From positions 1 through 64,000 of the forward strand of contig NZ_QYUM01000002.1 in NCBI RefSeq assembly GCF_003590775.1: a stretch of DNA of 64,000 nt. The letters run 5' to 3'. A program made the translations under genes and the position numbers. This DNA comes from Sphingomonas cavernae (GTDB taxonomy: Bacteria > Pseudomonadota > Alphaproteobacteria > Sphingomonadales > Sphingomonadaceae). Shown in pieces: positions 22,060-33,205 of this stretch. The first letter of the stretch is position 1; each line of letters starts with the position of its first letter. The notes beneath the pieces were generated by a model, which was given only the letters and a program-made list of their open reading frames with translations, had not been told where the DNA came from and did no database searches.

Positions 22060-22968
22060 ATGCCCGTGATCGTCCGGATCGCCACGCTCATCGTGCTTCA
22101 TGCCACCACTTCCGTAGCTGCCGCACAGGCAACGGCACCGGCTTCACCTCCGGTTTTCGAAGCGATGCGCGCGGGCGCTCATGTGTTGGTAGGTGATGTC
22201 GGCAATGTCCTCGCTTCGGCAGGGCCGGATGGCGTGCTGCTCGTCGACGATCAATATCCCAACACCGCCAACGCGATTCAGGCGGCGGCCAAGGCCCTGT
22301 CACCGGCGCCGGTTCGGTATGTGATCAACACGCATTGGCATGTCGATCATAGCGGCGGGAATGCCTATTTCGGTCGAGCCGGCGCCAGCCTTGTGGCGCA
22401 CGAGAACGTCCGCGCGCGAATGGCCACCGAGCAGGTCCTGAAGGCCTATAATGCTAGAATACCGCCCGCTCCGCCCGTCGCGCTTCCGTCGATCACCTTC
22501 GACGCGGCCCTCACGCTTCGGATCAACGGCGAAACCGTTGACGTGATCCACATCCCGCACGCCCATACCGACGGGGATGCCGTCGTGTTCTTCAGGAACG
22601 CCAATGCTGTGCATATGGGCGACATTTTCTTCAATGGCATGTTCCCCTTCATCGACACCGGGAGCGGCGGCAGTGTGCAAGGCGTGATCGCGGCGGTGGA
22701 CAAGGTGCTTGCGATGACCGACGCAGAAACCCAGATCGTACCAGCGCACGGTCCGATTGCCGATCGCTCCGTGCTCGCCGCCTATGGCGCGATGCTGCGC
22801 GACGTCGCGAAAAAAGTGCAGGCGGGGATCGATGCCGGACTGCCCCTCGCCGAAATCCAGGCGCAGAAGATCGCGGCGCCCTATGCCTCCAGCTATGAAG
22901 GCGACGGGGACCGGTTCATCGGCTTTGTCCATGAAAGCCTGATCGCACCAGCAACGCCCGAGACCTGA
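22060..22968 (+). CDS. Exported MBL-fold metallo-hydrolase
   Basis: A 302-residue protein with a signal peptide (about residues 1-22). The zinc-site motif HWHVDH is at 92-97, with the third histidine in HIPHAHTDGDAVVFF and a later VPAHGP. The arrangement is that of periplasmic glyoxalase-II/cyclase-like MBL hydrolases, not of a confirmed beta-lactamase. The ribosome site TGAGGAGA precedes the ATG at 22060. The substrate is unknown. It is monocistronic. Confidence 0.88.
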   Translation: MPVIVRIATLIVLHATTSVAAAQATAPASPPVFEAMRAGAHVLVGDVGNVLASAGPDGVLLVDDQYPNTANAIQAAAKALSPAPVRYVINTHWHVDHSGGNAYFGRAGASLVAHENVRARMATEQVLKAYNARIPPAPPVALPSITFDAALTLRINGETVDVIHIPHAHTDGDAVVFFRNANAVHMGDIFFNGMFPFIDTGSGGSVQGVIAAVDKVLAMTDAETQIVPAHGPIADRSVLAAYGAMLRDVAKKVQAGIDAGLPLAEIQAQKIAAPYASSYEGDGDRFIGFVHESLIAPATPET

Positions 22969-22975
22969 CCTCGAC

Positions 22976-22992
22976 CGGCCGCACGGCGGCCG
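22976..22992. terminator. G/C-rich hairpin after the MBL gene
   Basis: CGGCCG repeats itself after a 5-base loop, giving a 6-bp self-complementary stem eight bases after the stop codon. There is no T-run. It is a possible weak transcript end. Confidence 0.3.
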
Positions 22993-23105
22993 CCTGCAGG
23001 CGATTCGGTATCGCCCTGCGTCCGCGCGCGTCTCATCCTTGTCCCGTGCCGTAGCGGCGGCGCGCTGCCGCTGGACAGGCCTTTTGGTTGCGGTATGAAA
23101 CGCAT

Positions 23106-24077
23106 ATGACCCTGCCTTCTCCGCTCTTTGATCGCCTGCGGCTGCCCGTGATGGCCTCGCCGATGTTCATCGTTTCCGGCCCCGATCTTGTGATCGCGCA
23201 GTGCAAGGCAGGAATCGTCGGCTCGTTCCCCGCGCTCAACGCGCGTCCACAATCGCTGCTCGATGAATGGCTGCACCGGATCACCGAGGAGCTTGCTGCC
23301 TGGAACCGCGACAATCCCGATTGTCCGGCCGCGCCCTTTGCGGTCAACCAGATCGTTCACAGATCCAATGACCGGCTCGAACAGGATCTCGTCACCTGCG
23401 CAAAATGGCAGGTGCCGATCGTGATCACCTCGCTCGGCGCGCGCGAAGACCTTAATCAAGCGGTGCATGGCTGGGGCGGAATCACGTTCCACGACGTTAT
23501 CGACGATCGCTTCGCGCGAAAGGCAATCGAGAAGGGCGCCGATGGGCTGATCCCGGTAGCCGCAGGTGCGGGCGGCCATGCGGGGCGCTTGTCGCCGTTC
23601 GCGCTGGTGCAGGAAATCCGCCAATGGTTCGATGGCCCGGTTGCGCTGTCAGGTGCGATTGCCAGCGGCCGTTCGATCCTTGCCGCGCAGGCAATGGGTG
23701 CAGATCTTGCCTATATCGGCTCGCCCTTCATCGCGACGGTCGAAGCCAACGCCGATCCAGCCTACAAACAGGGCATCGTCGAAGGCCGCGCGGCCGACAT
23801 CGTTTATTCGAGCCTGTTTACCGGTGTCCACGGCAACTATCTGCGCGGCTCTATAACCGCCGCCGGGCTCGATCCCGATAACCTGCCCGAGGGAGATCTC
23901 TCGACGATGAATTTCGGCTCGGGCGACAATCAGAACAAGAAGGCATGGCGCGACATCTGGGGCTCGGGTCAGGGCATAGGCGCTGTCCAGGGGGTCGAAA
24001 CCGTGGCGGAGCGCGTTGATCGGATGGCCGCCGAGTATCAGGCCGCCAAGGCCGAACTCGCACAAAAAACCCGATAG
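23106..24077 (+). CDS. Nitronate monooxygenase (2-nitropropane dioxygenase family)
   Basis: FMN-dependent TIM-barrel enzyme oxidising nitronates such as propionate-3-nitronate. The 323 residues include RLPVMASPMFIVSGPDLVIAQCKAGIVGSFPALNARP at the start, the GADGLIPVAAGAGGHAGRLSPFALVQEI phosphate/flavin loop with the family histidine, and MGADLAYIGSPFIAT. The ATG at 23106 is used; an in-frame TTG start at 23088 would add six residues. Some members act on other enoyl or nitro substrates, so the exact reaction is inferred. Confidence 0.85.
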   Translation: MTLPSPLFDRLRLPVMASPMFIVSGPDLVIAQCKAGIVGSFPALNARPQSLLDEWLHRITEELAAWNRDNPDCPAAPFAVNQIVHRSNDRLEQDLVTCAKWQVPIVITSLGAREDLNQAVHGWGGITFHDVIDDRFARKAIEKGADGLIPVAAGAGGHAGRLSPFALVQEIRQWFDGPVALSGAIASGRSILAAQAMGADLAYIGSPFIATVEANADPAYKQGIVEGRAADIVYSSLFTGVHGNYLRGSITAAGLDPDNLPEGDLSTMNFGSGDNQNKKAWRDIWGSGQGIGAVQGVETVAERVDRMAAEYQAAKAELAQKTR

Positions 24078-24087
24078 ATCCTCAGCG

Positions 24088-24540
24088 TCAGAGCGATGCC
24101 CGCAAGCGTCGCATCAGACTGTGCGCTGGACTTTCGGTCGGCTCCATACCGCTGTCGATCCGCTTGACGCGGTCATAGAGATCGATGCTTGAGACGATCA
24201 GGGCTTGAGCATCTTCAGGCAGTTGCGAAACGAGCGTCGTGTCGCTTTCCACGGCATGGCCCAGTCGACGCGAGGGATGGCGCCCCTGCGTTTCGTTCAG
24301 TTCGCCGGACTCGACTGCGCGCCGCGTCAGCAGCCAGGCGATGACATGCATCAACCGCGTAGTGACTTTCAGCGATTCACAGGAAAATCCGACGCGCAGC
24401 ATAGGCGCTAGCTGCTCCCGGTCATCCTTGCCGTGCTCGTCAAAATATGCGCGCGCCTCATCGGCAAGCAGCATCGCCTCGACGTACAAGGCGTCTACGA
24501 GCCGAGGTGTCAGACGTGATTCTGCCTTTTGCGTTTCCAT
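24088..24540 (-). CDS. rcdA: DUF1465 / RcdA-like regulator of CtrA degradation
   Basis: A 150-residue helical protein. The segment SCESLKVTTRLMHVIAWLLTRRAVESGEL matches the DUF1465/RcdA core (GESMRLTTRLMQVASWLL in Caulobacter, from memory). In Caulobacter RcdA is a ClpXP adaptor that helps deliver the cell-cycle regulator CtrA for proteolysis. The same role here is inferred. It is convergent with the nitronate monooxygenase and lies next to two YdcH genes. Confidence 0.8.
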   Translation of the reverse strand: METQKAESRLTPRLVDALYVEAMLLADEARAYFDEHGKDDREQLAPMLRVGFSCESLKVTTRLMHVIAWLLTRRAVESGELNETQGRHPSRRLGHAVESDTTLVSQLPEDAQALIVSSIDLYDRVKRIDSGMEPTESPAHSLMRRLRASL

Positions 24541-24726
24541 GCGCCGAGTCTGACATAATCGGCGGCCAGACGGAACGCGGAAAACTGGTTAGTTATCGGA
24601 CGATGGCAATCCTGTCCCGAATTGGCGCTAGAGTCGCATCATTGCGGTGGAGCAACGCGTGTTTCCGTCGAAGCGTGAAATCGGCCGATGCTTGAAACCT
24701 TGATGCACGTTTCAGGCTGAATCAGT

Positions 24727-24924
24727 TCAGGCGATAATGTCGGGAATAAGCTGGTCCTCCAGTACCGCGATCTCGTCGCGCAGGCGCAGTTTGCGCTTCT
24801 TGAGCCGCGCAAGCTGGAGCTGGTCGGCAGCAGAGACGTCCGCAAGCGAGCCGATGGCGCTGTCGAGGTCACGGTGCTCGATCCGGAGCAACTCCAGCCT
24901 TGCCCTGACGTCATCGATGCCCAT
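24727..24924 (-). CDS. YdcH-family (DUF465) small coiled-coil protein
   Basis: A 65-residue all-helical protein (MGIDDVRARLELLRIEHRDLDSAIGSL...QLARLKKRKLRLRDEIAVLEDQLIP). LKKRKLRLRDEI is the conserved DUF465 basic motif. Function is unknown in the family. A divergent second YdcH gene starts 182 bases away, and rcdA lies downstream on the same strand. This repeated neighbourhood suggests a functional link but does not prove it. Confidence 0.85.
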   Translation of the reverse strand: MGIDDVRARLELLRIEHRDLDSAIGSLADVSAADQLQLARLKKRKLRLRDEIAVLEDQLIPDIIA

Positions 24925-25106
24925 CCATTCTCTCCCACGTGCGAACCGGCAGTTCTACGCCACACTCGCCGTTCCCACGCTACTGGTCAACGAATCGTCG
25001 CAAGCCGGATGCGTCCCGCCGATTGCCGCGAATCAGGGGAAGACAGCGGGGCCAATCCATGTTTCAATCCCCGTGTCGCAACATCCAGCCAGAAGGAGAC
25101 AGAAGG

Positions 25107-25262
25107 ATGGAACAGGCACATTTTTCGGCATTGGAAGCAAAGCACGCCGGTCTTGAGCACCGGATCGCCGAAGAGAGTCGCCGTCCTTCTCCTGACTCAG
25201 GCATATTGGCGCAACTCAAGAAGCAAAAGCTCAAGATAAAGGAAGAACTCGCCGCAATTTAG
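25107..25262 (+). CDS. YdcH-family (DUF465) small protein, second copy
   Basis: A 51-residue protein beginning MEQAHFSALEAKHAGLEHRIAEE and ending QLKKQKLKIKEELAAI, the DUF465 signature. The ATG at 25107 follows the excellent ribosome site AGAAGGA. It is divergent from the 65-residue paralogue. Confidence 0.87.
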   Translation: MEQAHFSALEAKHAGLEHRIAEESRRPSPDSGILAQLKKQKLKIKEELAAI

Positions 25263-25298
25263 GCGATCGGGCAGCCGCGCTGCGCCCGGCGTCGCGGA

Positions 25299-25682
25299 TC
25301 AGCCGGTCCGCAACCCGGGCCGGCGTCCATCCCCCGCGGGTTTCGCATGATCGGGAGCGGCGGCGCCCCTGCCAACGGGTCGGCGCGCGGCCGCAGGCTC
25401 GATCTCCATGTCGAAGGCCACGCCGATACGGTCCTCAGTCTTCCATGCCACCTTACCCGTGACCCGACCGACGCCGCGCAGTATCACCTCGACCGCATCG
25501 CCCTTGGCAAATGCAGCGTGACATTCGGCCATCATCCCGCCTGCCGAAAGGTTGCGGACACGCACCTTGTGTTCCTCGCCACCGCTACAATGCACGATTC
25601 CTGCCAGAAACAGGCTGTCGCGCACGACTTCACGCCCCTGCGACGCCAAGCCGGCGGCGTTGAATTTGGCGACATGCTCCAC
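25299..25682 (-). CDS. PilZ-domain protein
   Basis: A 127-residue protein with a single PilZ-like barrel: REVVRDSLFLAGIVHC (Arg-rich switch at the start), VRVRNLSAGGMMAEC (the NxSxxG motif), DAVEVILRGVGRVTGKVAWKTEDRIGVAFD. PilZ domains bind cyclic di-GMP through RxxxR and D/NxSxxG; the first is only partly present here (GREVVRD), so ligand binding is uncertain. The tail (about 95-127) is Ala/Pro/Arg-rich and disordered. It may be an output for the diguanylate cyclase at 53.5 kb, as inference. Confidence 0.8.
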   Translation of the reverse strand: MEHVAKFNAAGLASQGREVVRDSLFLAGIVHCSGGEEHKVRVRNLSAGGMMAECHAAFAKGDAVEVILRGVGRVTGKVAWKTEDRIGVAFDMEIEPAAARRPVGRGAAAPDHAKPAGDGRRPGLRTG

Positions 25683-25818
25683 GTCTTTTAAACCCCAGAT
25701 CTCGCCGCAGCCGGACGCTGCGCCGCGTACCGCCGGTTTAACCGGGCATTGGTGTGAAAAGCGTTAAAAGGCGTGATGCCTCAAGGCGCTAGCCTGTTTC
25801 GATCGGTGCTCTTTCAAG

Positions 25819-26283
25819 CTATTCGTCGCGCGAGATTTTTTCCTGGCGTTCGTGGCGCTCCTGCGCCTCGACGGTCATTGTTGCGATGGGGCGCGCCTCG
25901 AGCCGCGCAAGCGAGATCGGTTCGCCCGTCACCTCGCAATAGCCATATTCGCCCTCGGCGATTCGGCGCAGTGCGGCATCTATCTTGGAGATCAGTTTGC
26001 GCTGCCGATCGCGTGTCCTGAGTTCGATCGACCAGTCGGTTTCGCTCGACGCACGGTCTGTCACGTCGGGTTCGCGAAGCGAGTCATTCTGAAGCTGATT
26101 GAGCGTGTCGCGCGACTCGCGAAGGATATTCTCCTTCCAGGCTAACAGCTTCGCCCGGAAATATTCGAGCTGGCGCTCGTTCATGAACGGCTCGTCCGCC
26201 GAGGGTCGATAATCGGTATCCAGCGTCGGGGCGCGGAGAGCCGGATCGGCTTGCGCCTCATTCTTGGTTAACGCTGTCGCCAT
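25819..26283 (-). CDS. dksA: RNA polymerase-binding transcription factor DksA
   Basis: Works with ppGpp at the RNA polymerase secondary channel to reset transcription in starvation. The 154 residues have a coiled-coil (about 35-105, RQLEYFRAKLLAWKENILRESRDTLNQLQ...DRASSETDWSIELRTRDRQRKLISKI) with the DxxDxA-type tip (DVTDRASSE), then the zinc-finger region GYCEVTGEPISLARLEARPIATMTVEAQERHERQE. Only one Cys remains of the four in the E. coli zinc finger, as in many alphaproteobacterial DksA proteins. Confidence 0.93.
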   Translation of the reverse strand: MATALTKNEAQADPALRAPTLDTDYRPSADEPFMNERQLEYFRAKLLAWKENILRESRDTLNQLQNDSLREPDVTDRASSETDWSIELRTRDRQRKLISKIDAALRRIAEGEYGYCEVTGEPISLARLEARPIATMTVEAQERHERQEKISRDE

Positions 26284-26777
26284 TTACCCGTCTCCGTAAC
26301 TTTACTGACAGGCTTACCGGGCTTTTGCCCGCGCAAGCGCATCTCCCCGGCCGCGCCTATAGACGCCTCGCGCCCAGACATACAAGCCGCAGAATCGTCT
26401 TGCGGTATCAGTATATCCCCCGAGATCCGCCGCACGGCGCAAACCTGCGCTGCCCATAGCCGACATGATGTTGCAGTTTGATGAATGCTGGCGGCTCACT
26501 GGCCGCCGAATCGGCTGCACATCCGGCCCCAGGGACAGTGCACAGTTAACCATGGTCGTTGCATAATTTGTTAATCTTCAAGGTCAGAACTGCCCTCAAA
26601 CGGGACAGTAACCATAACTGCTTCCCATGAGCTTGCCTCGTGGCCCCCGCGCCTGTCGAAAAGAAGGTTAATCACCTTGTTCTGCGCCGCACCGGCGCTT
26701 CTACCAACGGCATGGGCCTGGCGCCTGTCCGATCCGTTCGGACGGTTGACCCGGCTGGGGCAGAAAAAGAGAACGAC
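26284..26777. other. Intergenic region between divergent dksA and the Ser-rich protein gene
   Basis: These 494 bases hold no convincing gene. Close to dksA there is a stem-loop CGGGC-TTTT-GCCCG at 26318-26331 that would sit in the dksA leader. The stretch 26540-26620 is notably AT-rich (TGCATAATTTGTTAATC) and is the likely promoter region of the rightward gene. No -35/-10 pair could be assigned with confidence. Confidence 0.5.
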
Positions 26778-27593
26778 ATGTCGGTACGGATGGCTTTGGC
26801 GAAACTGTGTGCCTGCGCTTGCGGCGGGGCGATCATCGGTGGTGGCGCCGTACATGTCGCGGAGAAACCTCGACCGGCGGTGGTCAAGAGCGTCAAAAGC
26901 GTCAAAAGGGCGGCTGTGAAGCCGGTAACCCGCGCTCCGCGTTACGCCAAAAAGCCCGTTCAGCGCGTCATGCGCGCGACAACAACGGAACTCGCAGCGG
27001 CTCCGCCGCAGATCCAGACTGCCGCGGTGCCGATTCCGATGCCGACGGGCAACGCCATTCAGGGCGGCAGCGGTGGCACGCCCGTAGTAATCGGCGGCAG
27101 CAGCGGCTTTGGGGGCGGCGGGTTCTTCGGAGGCGGATTCTTCGGCGGCAGCAGCAGCGGAGGCAGCATCGTCGTGTCGTCGACCAGCTCGGGCGGATCA
27201 ACCAGCACGTCTTCGGGCGGTTCGGGCGGCTCCAGCACGAGCACGTCGTCCGGCGGATCGGGCGGATCAAGCACAAGCACGTCCAGCGGAGGATCGTCGA
27301 CCAGCACTTCGACTGGCGGATCGTCGACCAGCACTTCGTCGTCGGGGAACGTTTCCACGTCTACGTCGAGCAGTGGCAACGTCTCGACCTCATCGAGCAC
27401 GAGTTCCTCAACCAGCTCGAGTTCGAGCACTTCGTCGAGCACGAGCTCCTCGACGAGCAGCAGCTCCAACGGCAGTTCCTCGCACGGCACATCCAGCGGA
27501 ACCGAGGTTCCGGCACCGCCAGCAATCCTCCTCTTCGGCGCAGGCGCCGCGATACTCGCGATGCGTCGCAGGAGCATGAAAACGGCCGGCTGA
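26778..27593 (+). CDS. Secreted Ser/Gly/Thr-rich protein with PEP-CTERM-like anchor
   Basis: A 271-residue protein. An N-terminal hydrophobic stretch (about 5-28) resembles a signal peptide. A Lys/Arg-rich segment follows (about 30-65), then Gly-rich (about 95-125) and a long Ser/Thr/Gly low-complexity region (about 130-235, SSTSTSSGGSGG units). The C-terminus EVPAPPAILLFGAGAAILAMRRR has the layout of a PEP-CTERM exosortase signal (Pro motif, helix, Arg cluster), with VPAP instead of VPEP. It is probably an exported surface or matrix protein. The ATG at 26778 is favoured over an upstream in-frame start. Confidence 0.7.
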   Translation: MSVRMALAKLCACACGGAIIGGGAVHVAEKPRPAVVKSVKSVKRAAVKPVTRAPRYAKKPVQRVMRATTTELAAAPPQIQTAAVPIPMPTGNAIQGGSGGTPVVIGGSSGFGGGGFFGGGFFGGSSSGGSIVVSSTSSGGSTSTSSGGSGGSSTSTSSGGSGGSSTSTSSGGSSTSTSTGGSSTSTSSSGNVSTSTSSSGNVSTSSSTSSSTSSSSSTSSSTSSSTSSSSNGSSSHGTSSGTEVPAPPAILLFGAGAAILAMRRRSMKTAG

Positions 27594-27614
27594 TCCAACA
27601 CTCGGCCCATTGAG

Positions 27615-27656
27615 GGGCGCCGTCCCATGCGACCCGGGGCGGCGCCCTTCCTTTAC
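27615..27656 (+). terminator. Terminator after the Ser-rich protein gene
   Basis: GGGCGCCG (27615-27622) and CGGCGCCC (27640-27647) form a perfect 8-bp stem followed by TTCCTTTAC. It lies 22 bases after the stop and in front of the convergent host-attachment gene. Confidence 0.6.
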
Positions 27657-27663
27657 GTTCGGC

Positions 27664-29490
<1,827 letters not shown>

Positions 29491-29491
<1 letters not shown>

Positions 29492-30255
29492 TGCGTATTC
29501 TCCTCACCAATGACGACGGCATCAACGCAACCGGGCTCAAGGTGCTGGAAAAGATCGCGCGTACGCTTTCCGACGACATCTGGATCGTCGCGCCAATGGA
29601 GGAGCAATCGGGGGCAGGCCATTCGCTCACCCTCACCCGTCCCTTGCGCATCCGCCGTCACGACGAGCGCCGCTTCTCCGTAAGCGGCACGCCGACTGAT
29701 GCGGTGCTGATGGCGCTGGGGCAGATCATCGAAGGTCCCAAGCCCGACCTCGTCCTCTCGGGCGTCAATCGCGGCGCGAATCTTGCCGAGGACGTGACCT
29801 ATTCGGGGACCGTTTCGGCCGCGATGGAAGGCGCGCTCGCCGGCCTGCGCTCGGTCGCGCTGAGCCAGGTTTATGCACGCGACGGCACGGGTGAGCAGGT
29901 GCCTTTCGACGCGGCGGAAAGCTGGGGCGAAAAGGTGCTGGCTCCCCTGCTCGACTGGGAAATGCCCCATCGCACACTCATCAACATCAACTTCCCGCCC
30001 ATTGCGGCAGAGGTCGTCAAGGGCGTGAAAATCGTCCGGCAGGGCTTTCGTGACTACGGGCGCATGAAGATCGTGGAGGGAACCGATCCGCGCGGTTTTC
30101 CCTATTACTGGTTCGGGCTGGGCGGCAGCGTCCAAACGGCCGGCCACACTACCGACGTCGAAGCCGTGGCCGACGGTTATATCACCGTCACCCCGCTTCA
30201 GCTCGATCTGACGCACGATCCCTCGCTCGCAGCGCTCGAAGCCGTCTATTCCTGA
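29491..30255 (+). CDS. surE: 5'-/3'-nucleotidase SurE
   Basis: Metal-dependent nucleoside-monophosphate phosphatase linked to stationary-phase survival. The 254 residues carry the N-terminal metal site MRILLTNDDGINATGL (Asp8, Asp9), APMEEQSGAGHSLTL, SGTPTDAV and LVLSGVNRGANLAEDVTYSGTVSAAMEGAL. The ATG at 29491 overlaps the serS stop (TGATG). Confidence 0.97.
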
Positions 30256-30320
30256 TCCCACTGGCGCAAACGCGCGATGCTGCTAGTCTCGCGGCATGGC
30301 GATGACAGGGTAAGCCGCGG

Positions 30321-31361
30321 ATGCCTTGGCGAAAATCCGCCCGCGATCTGCGGTACGAGACGCTCCAGCGGCGTTCCCAAATGCCCGTGTGGCTGTCGAT
30401 CGGATGGCGTGTGCTTTTCGTTCTCGGCCTGCTCGCGATCGCGGTCAGTGTCCACTGGTTCGACCGCGAGGGTCTGCGCGACAATTATGACGGCGAGATC
30501 AGCTTCACCGACGTCGTCTATTTCACCGCGATCTCGATCACGACGACGGGCTATGGCGACATTGCCCCCGTTACCGAACGCGCGCGGCTGTTCGACGCGC
30601 TGATCGTTACGCCGATTCGGATCTTCGTCGTGCTGATCTTCCTTGGCACGGCCTACAACTTTGTCTTCAAGCGAACATGGGACAGGTGGCGCATGAGAGT
30701 GATCCAGAGAAACCTGCACGATCACATCGTCGTCTGCGGATTCGGCATCAGCGGGTCGGAGGCAGTCGACGAGCTTGTCGCGCGCGGTACGCAGCCCCAG
30801 GAGATCGTGGTGATCGACACGTCGCCCGCAGCGCTCGAACGCGCCGAGGCGGTCGGCTGCTCAGTAATCGAGGCGGATGCGACACGTGACAAGACACTTG
30901 AGAACGTCAAGATCGGTCGCGCGCGTTCGGTGATCGTCTCCGCAGGGCGCGACGACACCTCGATCCTGATCGTGCTCACCGTGCGGCACCTTGCGGCGAC
31001 CGTGCCAATCAGCGTGCTCGTTCGCGCGGAGGACAATGAGGTTCTGGCGCGGCAAGCGGGCGCCACCACGGTCATCAATCCGGTCAGCTTTTCAGGCCTG
31101 CTGCTCGCTGGCTCGACGCACGGTCCACATCTTGCCGACTATCTTGCCGATCTTGCCGGCACGCACGGCCGCGTGAAGCTCGCCGAACGCATCGTCGCCC
31201 CCGCCGAGATCGGCAAGCCCTTGTCAGCCGTCGAGACGGGCCTCGCGGTCCGGCTCTACCGCGCCAATCAGCCGATCGGCTTCTGGGAGCCCGAGGCTGC
31301 CGCGCTGCAGGCCGGCGACATGATCGTCGAGATCATCCCCGGCGACACTGCCAGCGCCTAG
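30321..31361 (+). CDS. Potassium channel with cytoplasmic RCK (TrkA) domain
   Basis: A 346-residue protein with two membrane helices (about 25-45 and 92-112) framing a pore loop with the K+ selectivity filter TTGYGD at 75-80. A Rossmann-type RCK/TrkA-N domain follows (HIVVCGFGISGSEAVDELV from about 134, nucleotide motif GxGxxG) and a TrkA-C domain at the end. This is the MthK/Kch-like layout of a ligand-gated K+ channel. Its stop overlaps the convergent DUF1761 gene by four bases. Confidence 0.9.
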   Translation: MPWRKSARDLRYETLQRRSQMPVWLSIGWRVLFVLGLLAIAVSVHWFDREGLRDNYDGEISFTDVVYFTAISITTTGYGDIAPVTERARLFDALIVTPIRIFVVLIFLGTAYNFVFKRTWDRWRMRVIQRNLHDHIVVCGFGISGSEAVDELVARGTQPQEIVVIDTSPAALERAEAVGCSVIEADATRDKTLENVKIGRARSVIVSAGRDDTSILIVLTVRHLAATVPISVLVRAEDNEVLARQAGATTVINPVSFSGLLLAGSTHGPHLADYLADLAGTHGRVKLAERIVAPAEIGKPLSAVETGLAVRLYRANQPIGFWEPEAAALQAGDMIVEIIPGDTASA

Positions 31362-31759
31362 CCCGCGAACAGTCCGAAGACCGCGCCCATCAGCGCATAG
31401 ACGACGATCCAGTAGCCGCCGTCGATGAGGAACAGCGCCAATCGACGCCCCGCGAAGAGATAGTTGACGCCGTAAGCCGGCACCACGAAGCCGAGCGCCA
31501 GCCCGACCGCGATCATCACCGAAAGCCCCAGGCCCGGGTCGCCATAGGTTCTGAACACATGCGCCAGGACGAAGGCCGAGAAAAGGTTCAGAAGGAACGA
31601 CAATCCGAAGACCGTCGGCGCATGCGTCTTGGCATCCTCCATCGTCTTTCCCTCGGCTACCAGCCAGGGCTTCAGGAAAAGCGGCCCATACCAGATTCCG
31701 CCCACCAGAAATCCCGACAGCGCGGCGAGAACGATCGCGATCCAGTTGAAATCCCACAT
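31358..31759 (-). CDS. DUF1761 membrane protein
   Basis: A 133-residue integral membrane protein with four predicted helices. The start NWIAIVLAALSGFLVGGIWYGPLFLKPWL is the DUF1761 signature (G-x-WYxPxxFxxxW). Function is unknown in the family. It is convergent with the K+ channel gene. Confidence 0.85.
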   Translation of the reverse strand: MWDFNWIAIVLAALSGFLVGGIWYGPLFLKPWLVAEGKTMEDAKTHAPTVFGLSFLLNLFSAFVLAHVFRTYGDPGLGLSVMIAVGLALGFVVPAYGVNYLFAGRRLALFLIDGGYWIVVYALMGAVFGLFAG

Positions 31760-31869
31760 ATGCCCCTCCTCTTTTGTGGTGCGAAGCTACATCGGAACGG
31801 GGGCAGAATGAAGCATTTGCAGCGCCCTGATGACATTTGCGCGCAAAATCCCTATGTGCGCCCGCACCC

Positions 31870-33204
31870 ATGGCAATTGAACTCCCCACTCCGCCCAAGA
31901 TCGGCATGGTTTCGCTCGGCTGTCCGAAGAACCTCGTCGACAGCGAACGCATCCTGACCAAGCTCCGCTCGGATGGCTATGCAATGTCCCCCGACTATGC
32001 GGGCGCCGACGTCGTGCTGGTCAACACCTGCGGCTTTCTGGACAGCGCGAAGGAAGAAAGCCTCGAGGCGATCGGCGAGGCGATCGCGGAGAATGGCCGT
32101 GTCATCGTGACCGGTTGTATGGGCAATGAGGCCGAGGCGATCCGCAACCGCTTCCCCGATGTGCTCGCGATCACCGGTGCGCATCAATATGAGGATGTGG
32201 TCGGCGCGGTTTACGACGCGGCACCGATGCCGCCCAACGCCTTCCTCAATCTCGTGCCGGAAAGCGGCCTCAAACTCACGCCGCGCCACTACAGTTATCT
32301 GAAGATTTCCGAGGGTTGCAACCACCGTTGCAGCTTCTGCATCATCCCGTCGCTGCGCGGTGACCTTGTCAGCCGCCGTCCCGACGCGATTTTGCGCGAG
32401 GCCGAGAAACTGATCGCCGCGGGCACCAGGGAACTGCTCGTCATCAGCCAGGACACCTCGGCCTACGGCGTCGACATCAAGCACCAGCCGCGCGAATTCC
32501 ACGGCCGCGAGGTGCGCGCCCACATGACCGATCTGTCGCGCGAGCTCGGCAAGCTCGGCGCATGGGTGCGGCTGCACTATGTCTACCCCTATCCTCATGT
32601 CGATCACGTAATCCCGCTGATGGCCGAGGGGCTCGTGCTCCCCTATCTCGATATCCCCTTCCAGCACGCGGCACCCAATGTTCTGAAGGCGATGAAGCGC
32701 CCCGCCAACGAAGCCAAGGTGCTCCAGCGCATCAAGAACTGGCGCGAGATCGCGCCGGACATTGCGATCCGCTCGACCTTCGTCGTGGGCTTCCCCGGCG
32801 AGACCGAGAAGGATTTCCAATATCTGATGGACTGGCTTGAGGAAGCGCGGCTCGACCGCGTCGGCGCCTTCCGCTTCGAGCCCGTGCAGGGTGCCGCCGC
32901 CAACGATCTTCCCGACCCCGTTCCCGAAGAGGTCAAGGAAGAGCGCTACGCTCGGCTGATGGAACTGACCGCGCGCATCTCCGCCGATAAGCTCGCCGCA
33001 AAGGTCGGCCGCACGCTCGACGTCATCATCGACGAGGTCGACGAGGAAGGCGGCGCCTCGGGCCGGTCGAAGGCCGATGCGCCCGAGATCGACGGTCAGG
33101 TCCATCTCCGTGACGCCGAAGGGCTCGTACCCGGCAACATCGTGCACGTCGAGATCGAGGACGCCGACGAGCATGATCTGTTCGGCGCCCCCGTCGCCTC
33201 CTAA
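31870..33204 (+). CDS. rimO: Ribosomal protein uS12 methylthiotransferase RimO
   Basis: Radical-SAM enzyme adding a methylthio group to Asp88 of ribosomal protein S12. The 444 residues comprise the N-terminal UPF0004 domain with cluster cysteines Cys18, Cys54 and one near 88 ([11 protein letters not shown]), the radical-SAM core with Cys150, Cys154 and Cys157 in CNHRCSFC, and a C-terminal TRAM domain (about 370-435). The RimO-specific [16 protein letters not shown] start separates it from MiaB. Confidence 0.96.
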   Translation: MAIELPTPPKIGMVSLGCPKNLVDSERILTKLRSDGYAMSPDYAGADVVLVNTCGFLDSAKEESLEAIGEAIAENGRVIVTGCMGNEAEAIRNRFPDVLAITGAHQYEDVVGAVYDAAPMPPNAFLNLVPESGLKLTPRHYSYLKISEGCNHRCSFCIIPSLRGDLVSRRPDAILREAEKLIAAGTRELLVISQDTSAYGVDIKHQPREFHGREVRAHMTDLSRELGKLGAWVRLHYVYPYPHVDHVIPLMAEGLVLPYLDIPFQHAAPNVLKAMKRPANEAKVLQRIKNWREIAPDIAIRSTFVVGFPGETEKDFQYLMDWLEEARLDRVGAFRFEPVQGAAANDLPDPVPEEVKEERYARLMELTARISADKLAAKVGRTLDVIIDEVDEEGGASGRSKADAPEIDGQVHLRDAEGLVPGNIVHVEIEDADEHDLFGAPVAS

Positions 33205-33205
33205 C

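Noticed and set aside
27180-27480. Repeated pattern as CRISPR array or minisatellite locus
   Set aside because: The repeats are in-frame Ser/Thr/Gly codons of one gene, without regular unit length or spacers.
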